A DNA stretch of 64,000 bases. Source: Promerops cafer (Eukaryota; Chordata; Aves; Passeriformes; Nectariniidae). Numbering within the stretch: position 1 is the first letter of the stretch; each line of letters starts with the position of its first letter. Shown piece after piece: positions 13,561 through 25,394 of the stretch. The DNA is taken from positions 313,254 through 377,253 of the forward strand of contig VZSE01004113.1 in the NCBI GenBank assembly GCA_013398275.1. The letters are read 5' to 3'. Under the pieces are notes generated by a model. The model worked only from the letters and a program-made list of their open reading frames with translations. It was not told where the DNA came from and searched no databases. A program made the translations under genes and the position numbers.

Positions 13561-14941
13561 TGCTGGCACCTCAGAACGTAGGGGGTTTGAGGAGGATGGG
13601 AAAAAAGGGCTTTCTGTTTATCCACTTCACCGCAAGTTTTTTGATGCTAAAATATTCAGGTTCTAAATACTGCAAAGAGAATATTTGTTTTCTTAAAAAA
13701 CACTTCCATGAGAATTTAGAGGTCTGAAGTTGATATATCTGCCCTCAGTGGCCAATTTTAATTGGCAATATCCCTTTAAAAACAAGGCGTCTTAGCTGCA
13801 AAGAGGTGCTTTGAATGAGAAAACACATTTGGTTTTGAGGAGTTCAGATGCTTGGAATCTGACATCTTTAAAGCAGAAAGAGCTTTCCTCAAGAGATTCA
13901 GCTTCCGAAGAAACTGAACTAAAGGCCAACAGCATTTGGAGAGGGAATCTTAAGAACTGAACAGAAAGCTTCCAAGATCTGTCTACGTGAAAGAATCAAG
14001 TCTTTAAAGTTTGAAATAATAGTATTATGTAAAGAAAATTAAATTCTTCTCTGTGAAGTTAATCACACTTTAAACTTCAGATGAAGAAAATGCTAAGGGT
14101 TTGTGTTAAGCAATGAACCAGACAAAGCCCTCACCCTTCTGGCCTTATTAAATATCAGGCAGACATTCACAATTGTATTCTAAATACTTCACTGTTTTAC
14201 ATTAATGGCACGTGATCTGACATCCCAAAGATGCTCCATGGGACTTCAGTGTTTAAAGCTGCTGGACTTCTCTCCCCACATTGTCATTGCAGAAACATTT
14301 ATCTCCTCAACAGCATGATGCCAGCAGCATCTTTAGAGGTGGGCACCAAACAATGATCCCCTTAAATACAAGTTACACACGTTGTTTCAAGTCCCTTGGG
14401 CTATCCAGTAAATTCCATGATGCCATGGAAATACAACTCGGGTCTGACACTCTGGAGGATCAATAAAAACCAAACTGCAAATTGCACAAAGAGCTGATGT
14501 TTTCCAATCCACAGCTTCCTCAAATAAGTAAAATTGTTGGAACTCCTCCCTCTAGAAAGCCACATGGCAATCAATGTTTTTGCAGTGCTGCAGAGTTCTG
14601 GAGGATCTCTCACAGAGGATACTGCTCATATGGGTGTGCGTTAGAACACTTTCAATCTGCATTAATTTATCCAGATCAGGAAGCTACTTGTAAGTGATCC
14701 CAGCTATCAGCTCCCTTCCTCTGCCTCACAAATATATCTTGATAAAAAGCAATTACCCATTTCACCAAAAAAACCCTTCAATGAGACATTCCTGCAGCTG
14801 AAATCACCCTTGCCCTATCTCCCACCTCTTCAAAAAAGGCTCGAACACTTGTCAGATTCTAAGTCACATAGAGGAGCAGAAAAGATGAAGTCAAAAGTCT
14901 TTCCCTGTCGACTCCCTGCAATGCAGAGGTATGACAGGCAC
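13561..14941. other. Unique-looking non-coding sequence
   Basis: No repeat family and no gene recognised. Open frames do not exceed about 71 codons and have no family resemblance. The sequence continues the AT-rich character of the block to its left and runs up to the start of an LTR at 14942. Confidence 0.45.
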
Positions 14942-15498
14942 TGTGGTGGGCTTATCTTCTTTTTCTTCTGGTTAGAGTTGGGACTGAGATGGTATTTCTT
15001 GCTCAGACTCAGATGTTTATTAATTCTTATCTATGTTGCAGTCTCACAAGTTGTGAGTTCTAGCTAACAAAGTGAAAAATGGCCTCTATCTCCTTCTCTC
15101 CCAGGTCTTTTAAGAACAAACTCTCCCATTAAGAAGTGACACCTAAATTATTTTCATTTTAACCCCATAACTAAGAACTCATTGTCCGCAATGCAAACTT
15201 TTCTGTCCAATTACAAACTACCACCCCAACCCGTGAAGAAGAAGGTGAAGAAGAAGAACCAGGCAATGCCCAAAAACCTCCATCTTGCCTTATATATATC
15301 ATTCTAAAACTCTAAATTCTAAGTTTTCCACCCTGTGATATTACACACTTCTGTTCAAACCACACACTCATAATCCCAGAGCTATCACTCAATTTTGGAA
15401 GCCTTCTCCACGGCCTCAGGTCAAATGCAGTGCTTTCCAGAGGGTCAGTGCCTTTCAGCACAGAGAGCCCAAAATTCTCAGTGACCAGGGTTCCAACA
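14942..15498 (-). mobile_element. Solo ERV LTR, family A copy 1
   Basis: The element is 557 bp and starts TGTGG... and ends ...CCAACA on the plus strand. Read on the minus strand it begins TGTTGGAA and ends CCACA, the TG...CA termini of a retroviral LTR. Promoter and polyadenylation signals also read on the minus strand: a TATATATAAGG box (plus positions about 15291-15300) and AATAAA inside taataaacatctgag (about 15013-15026). It aligns along its whole length, with substitutions and small indels, with a second copy at 38496-39058. The flanks ggcac (14937-14941) and ggtgc (15499-15503) may be a 5-bp target duplication with two transitions. No gag, pol or env sequence adjoins it, so it is best read as a solo LTR. 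Confidence 0.8.
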
Positions 15499-15639
15499 GG
15501 TGCAGCAGGACACTTACTTACAGATGCTTTTCCACAGTATCAGTGTGGTATTGCTGGAACATCCTCCCCACATCACATGCCCCGGGGTGCCACAGATTGC
15601 TTTGTCACAGGTTGAAAGGATGCTCTCAGATATCAGAGC

Positions 15640-15836
15640 TGTGGGTTGCCAAAGGGTCCTCTCTCAGAAGATGAACGCCGAGCTGGCACTGATGCCATGA
15701 TGTTTATTTGCCTTTTCTTTTTACATGCTTTTATGCATTCTCAATATTCTTAGCATATATAATTCTTTAAGCCTAATATCTTCACACAGTCCTGGTGTTC
15801 TGCTAGACCAGAAGACCAAACATCCTAAAGGCCTCA
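15640..15836 (-). mobile_element. Probable short solo ERV LTR, different family
   Basis: On the minus strand this segment runs TGAGGCC...ACCCACA. It has a TATA-like cataaaag, an AATAAA signal (plus-strand tttatt near 15705) and, about 30 bases further on, a GGCGTTCATCTTCTGAG stretch of the kind seen at the R-U5 end of avian ERV LTRs. The 4-bp flanks gagc (15636-15639 and 15837-15840) are identical and could be a target-site duplication. At about 197 bp it is short for an LTR. The right end is uncertain because similar bases recur downstream. No internal viral genes are present. Confidence 0.42.
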
Positions 15837-15919
15837 GAGCTGGAGGCCCACAAGCCTCACGCTGTCTTGCACCAAGGTTTTCTCTAGAACATATTCTGTA
15901 AACTAGGATTAAGCCCATC

Positions 15920-16154
15920 TGTGGGGAAATACTTTAAAATAAGGAGATGTCACGCCATTCATTTAAGCCTCTCATTGGGAAATCTTTGTCAAATATGCTA
16001 ATTTGCAAAGTCTATAAAATTATATACACGATATACCGCGCGTGTGCGTTTCGGCGTATTCAGCCTTGAAAAATTGTTGCAATTTGTTGCACCTAAGAAT
16101 CCTTATTAAATACTGAGGTAAAAACCCTTTTATCCCTTTACCATGTTTGGCTCA
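15920..16154 (+). mobile_element. Putative LTR-like element with CpG cluster
   Basis: On the plus strand it begins TGTGGGGAAATAC and ends near TTTGGCTCA. A TATA-like tctataaaatta lies at about 16012-16023. It is followed by a CpG-dense stretch and then a ttattaaatac polyadenylation-like motif at about 16104-16114. This order (TG start, TATA box, poly-A signal, pyrimidine-rich tail, CA end) is LTR-like and resembles avian ERVL-type LTRs as I recall them. I found no target duplication: the flanks are cccatc and taattc. The boundaries are therefore tentative. Confidence 0.38.
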
Positions 16155-19100
16155 TAATTCTAAGACCAGGGAAAGGGCATCAGCACAAAGCTGCATAATT
16201 TCCACAAGGACAGAGGAACATAAGCAGCCCCTGAGGAGGAGCTGGGCCTGGTCCTCAGCCTCACATACTGAACATGAGAACTGGTCAGCGACAGAAATTG
16301 TCTTGAATTTTTTAAGAGATTGCTCTTTGAAGCCACACATAGGTAGCACGGATCACACTCCTCAAGGTTGTCCCAAAATTCCATCTGAAGGTGTAGAGGG
16401 AGTTTCTATGCACAGCCTGAGAAGGTCACGAGGCACAGGCTGTATTGAAATGAACAAAATAAGTTTAACTTGCTTTTTATCCAAATTTTCTCTGCTATAC
16501 TCAAAGGAAAATGAGATGAGTAGAGCCTGCCAAGATTTTTTCCTTATTACATTTGCTTTAAAAATCCATAATTTGATATCTAAATTATTTGTGTATTTGG
16601 ACTGAACACAAAGAGTTCGAGGAAAAATACAGTTCAAAAGTTGGTTCTTTTTTTTTTTAATATTCTCAATGAAACATTTTGGATACTTTTCCCAAAGCTG
16701 TTTATACCTTAAAAATTAAAGGAAATGTTTTAAATTAAAATATTTCTTTAATGTCAGAATGTTTTGGATTAACTAGAAAGGATTATCCACCAGTTTCAGA
16801 GCTAAATAAGAAGAACAAAAAATCCTGTTATTTCAATAGCTCTAAAGAATGTGGATTAGAAAGACACATCGTGTGCAGCACTTTATAATTTTTGGAAACG
16901 TGTTGTGAGAAAAGCTGTAGGAGAGCTACCTACAAGGAAAGCCACAAATAGAACTGGCAATCCATCCATCACCCCTGCTGCTGGGAGGCTGTTCCCAGGT
17001 CCCTGTGAATATCACTGTGTTCTGTGAATATCACTCAGGTTTTGAGCAGGTGAAGTCACTGCACTGCAGCAGCTTCAGAGGCACTTTCTGGACATTTTGT
17101 GCAACAAATATCCCACGACAGAGAGGATTTGTTTTTCTTTTTTTAGTGGCTCGGTGCCCCATTTTGGTAACTTTCTAGAGATACTGCCAGACTAATTGAA
17201 AAGGCTCGATGTAAATAAGTAATGAAATCAGAGTCTGAGAACTGATCCAGAAGGAGTCTTGTTGGTTTTTGTGGTTTGGAAAAGCATTTTAGAGGTTTCG
17301 GGCAGAGAGCCCATTGACTGAAACTTGCCAGTTAAACATTGTAAATCCAGAGCTTGTGGTGAATACATAAATCCTCTTTGAAACAAACTCCTGTAACTGG
17401 AATAGTCTTTAGGTATAAACAGTGTGCTCCCCAAAGGCTGTTTGAATTCTTATGACTCCATCTGTTGCACAAAAAGGTGCTGTCCCTGGAATAATTTGTC
17501 ATCTGAAAGTTTGGGGAAAGCTTCAAGGAATCTATCTGAGGACAAAAAAAAAAAAAATTAGTTCAGATTCTTCACAAGTTTGAATTAAATTCAGTGCTGC
17601 GTTTGCCAATGGGATTTACTCATTAAGTTCCCATTACCAGGAATGTGAGCTGTGGGGAGAGCATATCACAGAGGAAATTTATCCACTACCCTATCAGCAG
17701 AGGTGCTGGAACTCATGGGTGTGCCTGACATCCCAGATTGAGGCAGAACCCAAAACCTGCCAGCTGCAAAGTGATTCCATGGATGACATTGCAAACAGCA
17801 GCAGCAGTTTGGCTGTATCAGATACAGGGCCAGGCTCGTGCTGTGCTTCCAAGCCACACAGCTCCTTGCCATGGTTTTCCTTACATGTTTGAGTCCTCTC
17901 CATGAATGTATTTGTTGTCAATAATGCCACATAACTTGTAATGTTTCTTTCTAGCCCCCAGCAAGCTGCACAGAGCAGAAAAAAATTAATGGCAACAGCC
18001 AGTAATCTGACTTTTATTTATAGTGGTGAAAAATAGAGGCAAAGTTTGAGTTTGGAACAGATACAACTAAGAGCACCATCACAACCAGGGCCCCAGTGCC
18101 CAAATCCTCCAGAGTAGTGTCATAGATGCTGAACTGTTTGGCATAATATTGTGTGAAGGTAAGTTTATAGAAATAGCAGTGCTTTGAAAAGGGTTTCTAA
18201 TACCTGGTTTTTGAAAGGGTCTTTTCAAAGGATTTTGGTCTATATCTTAGAAATCTGCATTTACCCATGGAGCTATTTAAAGCTCAAACAAGCCTTTAAT
18301 CTTAATTCCACTGAACAGAAGGGAGGCAACAACTTCATGTTAGATCAAGGATATGGACGTATAAACAGTAAGCAGCTGAGTTTATTTTTTAGAAAGATCT
18401 CTTCTGTTCTCTGCTCACAGACTGCCCTAAAAACATATCCCTGCTCAATTCCCACTCTGACTGACTTCTAAAGCCAGCTACTTTAAAGGTTCAGACTTAG
18501 CTAATCAGGCAGACAGCACCACTGTCCCTGTAGCTCTTCTAACTCCTAATCAAAACCATTCCAGAGTTCTTCATTTAGATACAGAAAATAGATCACATTT
18601 CTACAAAACCACAGAGACCTCAGCAGCTGTTAGCTTCCAGATTAGTAAACTGTAATTGGAGGGTAGGTGCTGATCCTGTGTCATTAGCAGAACCTGCACA
18701 AATACTGTGGATGGCTGCCTGCTGTGCTCCTCAGTGCAAATGGACCAGCAAAGAAACACTTTCTGAAGACCAGAGATAAGAGAGGTCACCAGCATTAGGA
18801 TCAAGGTTCCAGATAATCTCCAAATTAAAAACCTTCAGGTGCAATGAAGTCCAGCTGGCGCACATCAGGGTGATAATCTAAACATAATCCACAACCTGCC
18901 AAACTGAACACTGAATTAATTATAACACTGAGGGGCTACATAAAAGACCAGAGATTACTGAACTCCTATTTACTGAATTTGATTACCCTGGAAACAACGT
19001 GGCTATTCATTTAATTTTATCACCTTCAGTTCTGCTTTGGACAGACACAGTTTTGTGGAACTGTTGCTGTATCTCAAATTAAGCCTCTGCAAGATTTGGC

Positions 19101-21476
19101 ATGCAGTAGCAACCTTGGCTGAAAAGCCTGGAAAAATGACAGCTAGGTAAGCTACCCAAATCTTTTAGTTCTTTTCTTCAGAATATCAAGGACTCAGAAC
19201 AGGCTGCCTCACAAGTATCCTGCTGTGCTTCATGAGGTGCTGCATAACCAAAGAAGAGTCACATTCTTGCAGCACTTTGGCTTTTTATTAACTCCACCTC
19301 AAGTGAACAGTACTAAAAATAATAGGCAAAAGTAACAAATAAAAATCTAGGAAGATTCATGTTTAATTAATTTCAGTTTTAGATTTATCACAACTGGTTT
19401 ACGGAGGCCTAATACACTGCTATGCCATTATAACATAACTCAGTTCCCTGACAGTGAAATTCTCTACATCTGCAAATAAAAAGCCTGTTCTTCATGCATT
19501 CCAGGAATTGAGATGCACACTGCTTAAAGAGGAATGATCTAAAAATACAGTAGAAAAAAATGTTCTGTTCATTTTCATACAAGCTCATTTTTTGCAAAAG
19601 CCTTGTTAATATATTTTAAATAACACATTTGATTAATGTCATTTATGACTTATAATACAAAACTGCAGAAAAGCATTTATTAACACATTACAGTGTTTCA
19701 CTCACCTTCCTTCTTCCACCTGAAATTAAGGTGCAGCTATCAATTTAAAATTTCTCATTGCTTACTGAATTGAGCATTACTGTTCTGCTCACATCCTGGT
19801 CTCCCAAGCACTTTCAAAACAAAAGATTTGTTCCCCAAAGCACACCAACATACCATGAGGTGTCCAAGTCCTTTGAGCAAACACATCATCAGCTTATCTC
19901 CAGAACCCAAATTATTTTCTTCCAACTTCGACACTGAACAATGGTGGGAATCTACCTCAATTTGCTATGCAAATTTGCACTTTATTAGCAACACATCTTC
20001 ATTTGAAGCACAAGGTGAGCAACACTGAAACACTGTCTGACTACACTATTTCAACTCCATCTCTGTTCCTACAGATTTAAAGCACCTTCTTCCCAGACAA
20101 TGTGAAACACTGTCACAAAAAGCACACTGACAGACCTGGAGGGTGAAAAAGAAACTTTACCATCGAGTCCCAAGGATGACAAGTACTAGGTTCAAATGCA
20201 AGAGACTAGGACTAAGGCTTTGGTGGAGCTGCAATCGCACTTTTTTTTTTTTTTTAAAGAAAAGTAGTAACCTGGTTGATATTAAGCATCACCTTTACAT
20301 TATTAACCAAGAGAGACTTTCCCCCCACTTGTATGTTTGTTCTGCTTTGAACAGCATCATTTTGACCTGGAAGTCTGAAAGTTTTGTCTGAAGTCACCCA
20401 TTTCCAAAATTTCATTCAAGGCAGAATTTGAAAAGTGCATTAAGTGTCAGAAAGTCCTCCTCTCAGAAGTTTACTATTTTCAAAAAAAGACAAATTAGGT
20501 ATAGTTTTGCAGAAATCTACAATAATTCTATCCACAGGCAAGGAATATGAGCATGAATGAACCAGGATTTGTTTGAGAAGTTGTAGAAAAGGGCCAAGGA
20601 AACCAGTCTCCTGAGACTTAACTCACAACTGAATTCTTAGGAAACACGTTGGTAATAAACACAAACAGATATTTTTAAAAACACTTCAGAAGACTTCCAG
20701 GGCTGCTCCCTTCAAAAGAAAAAAACACAATGAAGATGCTCCCTGCCATGCCCCTTCCTCCTCTCTTTTTATCCCCACACTGTTTCTTAAATGCTGGAAT
20801 AATCTAATTTGAACATTATTCATTCTTTTAAAATAAAGAAAAAAAACAACCAAACTTTGGCACAGCAAGTATTCTCAGAAGGAATCTCACATATTTTTAG
20901 ACTAGCTCACAGTTTGTAAAGTCCCCAGGGCATAGACATGGAAATAAAAACCACTTTAAACAATCAAACTACAAATATGCTGTAAAATGAGCATGGGCTT
21001 TGCAGTGATCATGCTCATAATTTTAAAAAATTCTCTTATATATTTTTTAATTATTTTAAAAAATTTTTACAATATTCAGTCTCTGATAAAATACTCCACT
21101 AGTCTGACCTGCCAGTCAAAACTTCACATCCCATCTCCAAATTCCGTGCTGATCCCTTCAGCTACACTTCCTGGGGTTAAATGCCCTTCCCAGCAACAAG
21201 GCTGATGTTCAAACATTTGCCTCCCCTGCTAGGCAAGGGCAGCTGTGCAGAGGGACTTGCAGGCCTGGCAGTCCTCCTCAGCCTAGCACAGCCCCAGGTG
21301 GGACTGAGATCTCGTGGTTCTCGTGCGTTCCAGCCCTGTGCTCCTTCCTGTAGGAGCTCAGGCAGGTCCCAGGGCTCCCCAGGGACCAGCCCTGGGGGGT
21401 TCAGGCAATGCCTGAAGCCAACAGTGGGACCCTCTGGCTCCAATCCTGCTCCTTTCTGCTCTGACCCTGGCGGTTC
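16155..21476. other. Non-coding stretch, no recognised gene
   Basis: The longest open frame starts inside the preceding element (16147-16605, 152 codons) and resembles nothing I know. A poly-T run of 15 lies at 20241-20255 and an A13 run near 17547. The rightmost part (about 21220-21476) becomes GC-rich. It may be a decayed CR1 continuation, since its last bases before the LTR, ...gaccctggcggttc, resemble the CR1 'GACCTGGGGGTGCTGG' box, but I cannot follow it further left with confidence. Confidence 0.45.
20241..20255. repeat. Poly-T run (15 T)
   Basis: Uninterrupted T15. If it were the tail of a minus-strand retrocopy, gene-like sequence should lie to its right. None was recognised, so it is recorded only as a homopolymer. 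Confidence 0.9.
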
Positions 21477-21901
21477 TGGTGCCTTGGGAGGCATCAGAGG
21501 CTGGACAAGTTAAAGGAATAAAGTAGGGGTTTATTAAAAGGCCTTCAAAGGACACACCTTGGGCAGTACAAGAGCCCAGCCATGGCTCCAGCCAAGCTGG
21601 ACCCCAGGTCACGAGTTTTCACACTTTTATAAGTTTTGGTCCATTTCCATGTTGGGGTTAATTGTCCAATTACAGCTCCAGGTTATGCAGTCCCATCCTC
21701 CCAGACTGCTCTCCTCAATTTGCTGTTTGTACTTTTTGGGCCTGAAGCTGCAGCAGTGTCCTTGGTTCTGCGGCTGGAAAAGGATTGTTTCGTCTGCCTA
21801 AACTGTGAGGAGAACTTGCAGACACTTTATATGAAGTTCAGAGTTACACACTAATGCAGTACAGAATCTGGAAAATGTGAAAGACAAACCCTAATGCACC
21901 A
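21477..21901 (-). mobile_element. Solo ERV LTR, family B copy 1, inserted in CR1
   Basis: The element is 425 bp with perfect inverted terminal hexamers TGGTGC...GCACCA and exact 4-bp flanking duplications gttc (21473-21476 and 21902-21905). Reading on the minus strand, a TATA-type acttataaaag (plus-strand about 21625-21635) is followed by AATAAA (plus-strand tttatt at about 21531-21536) and a pyrimidine-rich tail. It aligns with the copy at 56596-57041, including the shared gggtcacgagttttcac-like block (here ggtcacgagttttcaca). The 4-bp duplication suggests a gamma-like (class I) integrase; that is inference. The right flank is CR1 RT sequence, so the LTR landed in an existing CR1. No viral genes adjoin it. 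Confidence 0.85.
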
Positions 21902-22191
21902 GTTCTGGTGGGCATCAGGTGGAACGTGAGCCAGCAGTGGGCCCTTGAGGGGCCAAAGAGGGCTAATGGTCTCCTGGGCTGCATTAGGCTGAGCATCACC
22001 CTCAGAGTGAGGGAGGGGATCCTTCCCCTCTGCTGAGGCCACACCTGGAGTGCTGGGCCCAGGAACGTGCTGGAGGCAGCACGGGGTCATCAAGGTGATT
22101 GAGGGGCTGGAGCACATCACATATGAGGAAAGGCTGAGGAAGCTGGGACTGCTGCCTGCAGAAGTGGAGGCCCAAGGGGATCTTACTGGAG
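21902..22191 (+). mobile_element. CR1 LINE, left half (ORF2 C-terminal region)
   Basis: Plus-strand sequence matches the CR1 ORF2 tail: a gttctggtgggcatc start, then atgagccagcag-like (gtgagccagcagtgggccc), a degenerate 'ANGVLGCIR' segment, the gaggccacacctggagtgctg block (about 22035-22055), and the 'GLEHLTYEERLRKLGL' box, readable in frame as G-L-E-H-I-T-Y-E-E-R-L-R-K-L-G-L. Deletions and frameshifts make it non-coding. It breaks at 22191 and resumes at 22773 after a 581-bp insertion. Its left end is broken by the family B LTR at 21477-21901. Confidence 0.9.
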
Positions 22192-22772
22192 TGTTTCATC
22201 CCATGGAAGACCCCATGGAGAAATCGAGTGGGCCCCATGGGATGAGACAAAAGTTTAAACCCCTGACAAGCAGCACGCTCACTGTGAAATCTAAAACCAA
22301 ATTATGCCATCCCCAGTTTCAAGTTCCTCCCCATTCTCTCTCTCCAAGTTGCTTGATTCTTCAATCAACCTTTCAATCATCCCTTGATGAACATCCTGTT
22401 TCTAGAAAGTTCTGTTCCCCTCGACACCCCGTTGGTTTGTTGAATGTTGTATCGCTTCCCCTCCATCCCTGTGGGATGAAGGCCCTTTGCTCCTCCCTTG
22501 TTCCTCCCCTGGCCCCCCATGTCATTGGCCCCTGGACCTCAGACTCCTCCCTGAGCTCTCCTGTTTTGACCCTTGGACTCTCCACATTTCTTGTCTTTGG
22601 TTCCTGACCCTCTTGGGTGTTAGCAATGCTCCTGAGACTCAGCCCAGAGATCCCTCTCGTTTTTCCATCGCCCACAGCTCCGCACCATCAGCTTCTCCTG
22701 AGCTATCCCACCCCTGAGGGTCGCTCTCGGGAAGGGGAAGGCCTCGAGCCTTTCGGGCCGTGGTCAGCCTCA
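22192..22772. mobile_element. LTR-like insertion splitting the CR1
   Basis: This 581-bp segment interrupts otherwise continuous CR1 sequence and has retroviral-type ends TG (tgtttcatcc) and CA (cagcctca). The flanks are ctggag (22186-22191) and ctaaag (22773-22778). They agree at four of six positions, and both differences are G/A transitions, as expected for a decayed 6-bp target duplication of the class II (alpha/beta-like) type. The interior is GC-rich and pyrimidine-rich on the plus strand, with a cattggcccc (inverted CCAAT) motif. I found no clear TATA or AATAAA signal to set orientation. An insertion is certain; the LTR identity is inferred from its ends and length. Confidence 0.6.
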
Positions 22773-23102
22773 CTAAAGCATATCAGTACCTGAGTGAAAG
22801 GTGCTGAGAAGGTGGTGCCAGGCCCTTTGCAGTGGTGCCCAGTGAAAGGACAACAGTCCATGGGCACAAACTGGAAGACAGGAGGTGTTGAACATAAGGA
22901 AGTGCTTCCTTACTGTGAGCGTGACTAGCACAGCTTGCCCATGGAGTCTGCAGAATCTCCACTGCTGGAGGTATTTAAAAGCCATCTGGACACGGTTTGG
23001 GCAGCCAGCTCTAGGCAGCCCTGCTTCAGCCTCCCTGCTGGGGGACAAATGACCTCCAGAACCCCCTTCCAGCCTCAACTGTTCTGTATTACACCTGTGA
23101 TT
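22773..23102 (+). mobile_element. CR1 LINE, right half (3' UTR to terminus)
   Basis: CR1 resumes exactly where the left half stopped. Recognisable blocks are a tatcagtacctga-like start, cagtggtgcccagtg (about 22833-22847), gggcacaaactgga (about 22862-22875), ttactgtgagcgtgac (about 22911-22926), a ctggaggtatttaaaa block (about 22965-22980) and gacctccagaaccccc near 23051-23066. The end ccttccagcctcaactgttctgt approximates the family's terminal TTCTGTGA octamer region. The element ends around 23102, probably with one or two degraded terminal octamers. Confidence 0.9.
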
Positions 23103-24968
23103 CAGTATCCTTGCTCATTCCAAAGCTGAAAATAGGAAATCACACCCTCAGACCCTTCACTTTTGAGTTTCTTCAGGGAAAAACTTTGGTGCCTGATGCT
23201 GAGAGCCACTACACACATTCAGAGCACTGCTGAGTACAACAAAATGTTATGTGGGGGCAGCAGCCCCCATCACAGACCTGCACTTGATGTCTCACCCACA
23301 AAAGGGCTCTTAGGAGCTGCACAACCTTGGTGAGCAGCGAGGGAGAAGAAGACCTCTTGCACCACCAGGCTGGGCACTCACAAGCTGAAATCCAGTTAGA
23401 GCCCAGACATGCAGCTGGGTGTGGCATGGAGAGCAGCTCTCTGCCTGAGGCTGCTGTGATGAGCCAGGGGTATCAGAACAGGAAAGAGAGCCAGGCTGCA
23501 CAAAAACATTTTTTCAGGCTCCTCTGAGCTAAGGAAGAAAGCACCTTTCCCATTCCAGGCAACTTGCATGCAATCATATGTAATTTAGAGAGAGCAATGC
23601 CCTTTACCATTGGGCTTTACAAATACCAAGTGTCAACATGTTTATTTATTCCAGAATCAGTGCAAGGTGTTAGAGGCTGAATTTTCCATTGCCTTGAATC
23701 TCCAGCAACCACTTAAACCTGGACAAAATTGAAGTATCTGCACTGATTTCATATATGAACACACACTGAAAATCATGTCCAGTAAGGACAATAAAACAGT
23801 AATGACTAGTCTTGTTTGTGCTCAATGCTTATTTTGTCCCCATTTGTCATTTAATTGCTTATGTAGCTGGTGACAGCAACAAAACAGAGTTCTCCTGAAA
23901 TGGGAGTAACTTCTACAACCTGAGCAAGACAAAAAGTCAACAAGCCACAAAGAAACACATCCTTACACACACACACAGACCATGCCCCTAGCCACTGGGC
24001 AAGAAGAGATTTTAAAATGCAAATTAGATACCCACATAGTAACAAATCATTGTAAGTAGAAATCCTTTCAGCCCAGTACTTTAATTCCAAGATGACATAC
24101 AGTTTAATGTTGGTGCTATAAAACCTCAGTGCTGTTTTTAACTTGCTGTTCTGCTCTCCCCTCAGATTTACTGCAATAGAATTGAACCAGGGTTATAAAG
24201 AGCATGTGTAGTTAAAGAAATTCTATTTGATCCTGGAAATAGTTTCAGAATGGACAATTAAATCCATTTTTCCAGCAACTCAGATAGTCTCAGCAGTCAG
24301 TGTTGTAATTTGTTGTAAAGCCTACCACACATGAAATATCGTGGCTATCAGCTTCTGGCTTTTTAATGGTGTGATGCCAACCACAAGAGCTCTTTAATAC
24401 AGTAAAGCTTAGAAAGACCAGAAAATGAACATTTTTTCATCTTCATTTTTCAAAACTGAAAAACTCTCAGACTCGTGAGATGAAAGGCACCACAGAAAGA
24501 CTTTTATATTAATTGTCTATGATATGCAATTCAAATATTCTAACAGGAAATTGCTAATCTCAGAGTGATATTAATAAAAGCATGACTTAAGACACCAAGT
24601 AGGACTGCACATGGATCAAAGAAGATGTTCAAGAAGTAGTCTTCTATGGCTTGGGCACAAGGATGGGCAGAAACATCTCACATTTGTTTGTATTTGTTTA
24701 AAATCTGGACAGAGCATTTTGTTCCTCCCTGACATAACCTCTGCTCTCCTGACAAGGGGTTATACTTCTTTCACTGCACTCTTCCCCTCACCTGAACTCC
24801 AGGAATACTGTGGATTTCTGCAAAGCACCAAAGCAGACAGCTCCTGATCTCAGCTGTCATATCTATACACTATGACACTGCAAAATAGAAAGAAATATTC
24901 CAAAAGGGAAACACAAAGTTTAGCGTATGAGGAAGCAAATCTCATTCTTTTATATATATTTACACACA
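23103..24968. other. Non-coding stretch, no recognised gene
   Basis: Short open frames only (at most about 80 codons). A short CA run lies near 23960-23975 and another just before the CR1 at about 24961-24970. A strong acceptor-like tract (ctctcccctcag) ends at about 24165, but no good donor follows within exon range. Nothing else was recognised. Confidence 0.5.
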
Positions 24969-25394
24969 CATAGAGAATTACAGAATCCTTTAGGCTGGAG
25001 AAGATCTTTAAGTTCCTCAAGTCAAATTGTTCCCTCAGCACAGCCAAGCTCACCACTAACCCACATCCCCAAGTGCCACATCTGCACATCTTTTAAATCC
25101 CTCCAGGGGTGGTGACTCCACCACTGCCCTGGGCAGCCTGTTCCAGTGCTTGAAAACCCTTGCCATGAAGAGATTTTTTCTAATATCCAGTCTAAACCCT
25201 GGTGCAGCTTGAGGCTGTTTCCTCTCCTCATGTCACTCGTTCCTTGGGAGAAGAGACTGACCCTCAGCTCACTACAATCTGCTTTCAGGTAGTTGTAGAA
25301 AGCAGTAAGGTCCTTCCTGAGCCTCCTTTTCTCCAGGCTAGGCAACCTTCCCCAGCACCAAGGTCAGGCTGACAGGCCTGTAGCTCCCTGTCCC
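24969..25394 (-). mobile_element. CR1 LINE, 3' part, minus strand
   Basis: Read right to left this is CR1. The terminus lies at 24969-24990 (catagagaattacagaatcc is the reverse complement of the TTCTGTRATTCTATG-type end). The 3' UTR blocks follow, including cctgggcagcctgttccagtg (about 25122-25142), aagagattttttctaatatcc (about 25168-25188) and the 'LEKRRLRKDL' segment at about 25325 downwards. Near 25345 the 3' UTR abuts RT sequence encoding N-Y-R-P-V-S-L-like residues (here ...gacaggcctgtagctccctg). The central and C-terminal RT region, roughly 1 kb in intact copies, is therefore missing. The copy is split at 25394 by an LTR. Confidence 0.92.

Noticed and set aside
18024..18158. 135-nt interval between a cttttatttatag acceptor and a gtaagt donor
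   Set aside because: All three frames contain stops and no partner exon was seen, so it is at most a weak non-coding exon signal.
22050..22607. 185-codon plus-strand open frame, the longest in the window
   Set aside because: It begins in CR1 ORF2 sequence and runs through the CR1/LTR boundary at 22192 into the insertion, so it is an accidental fusion and not a gene.
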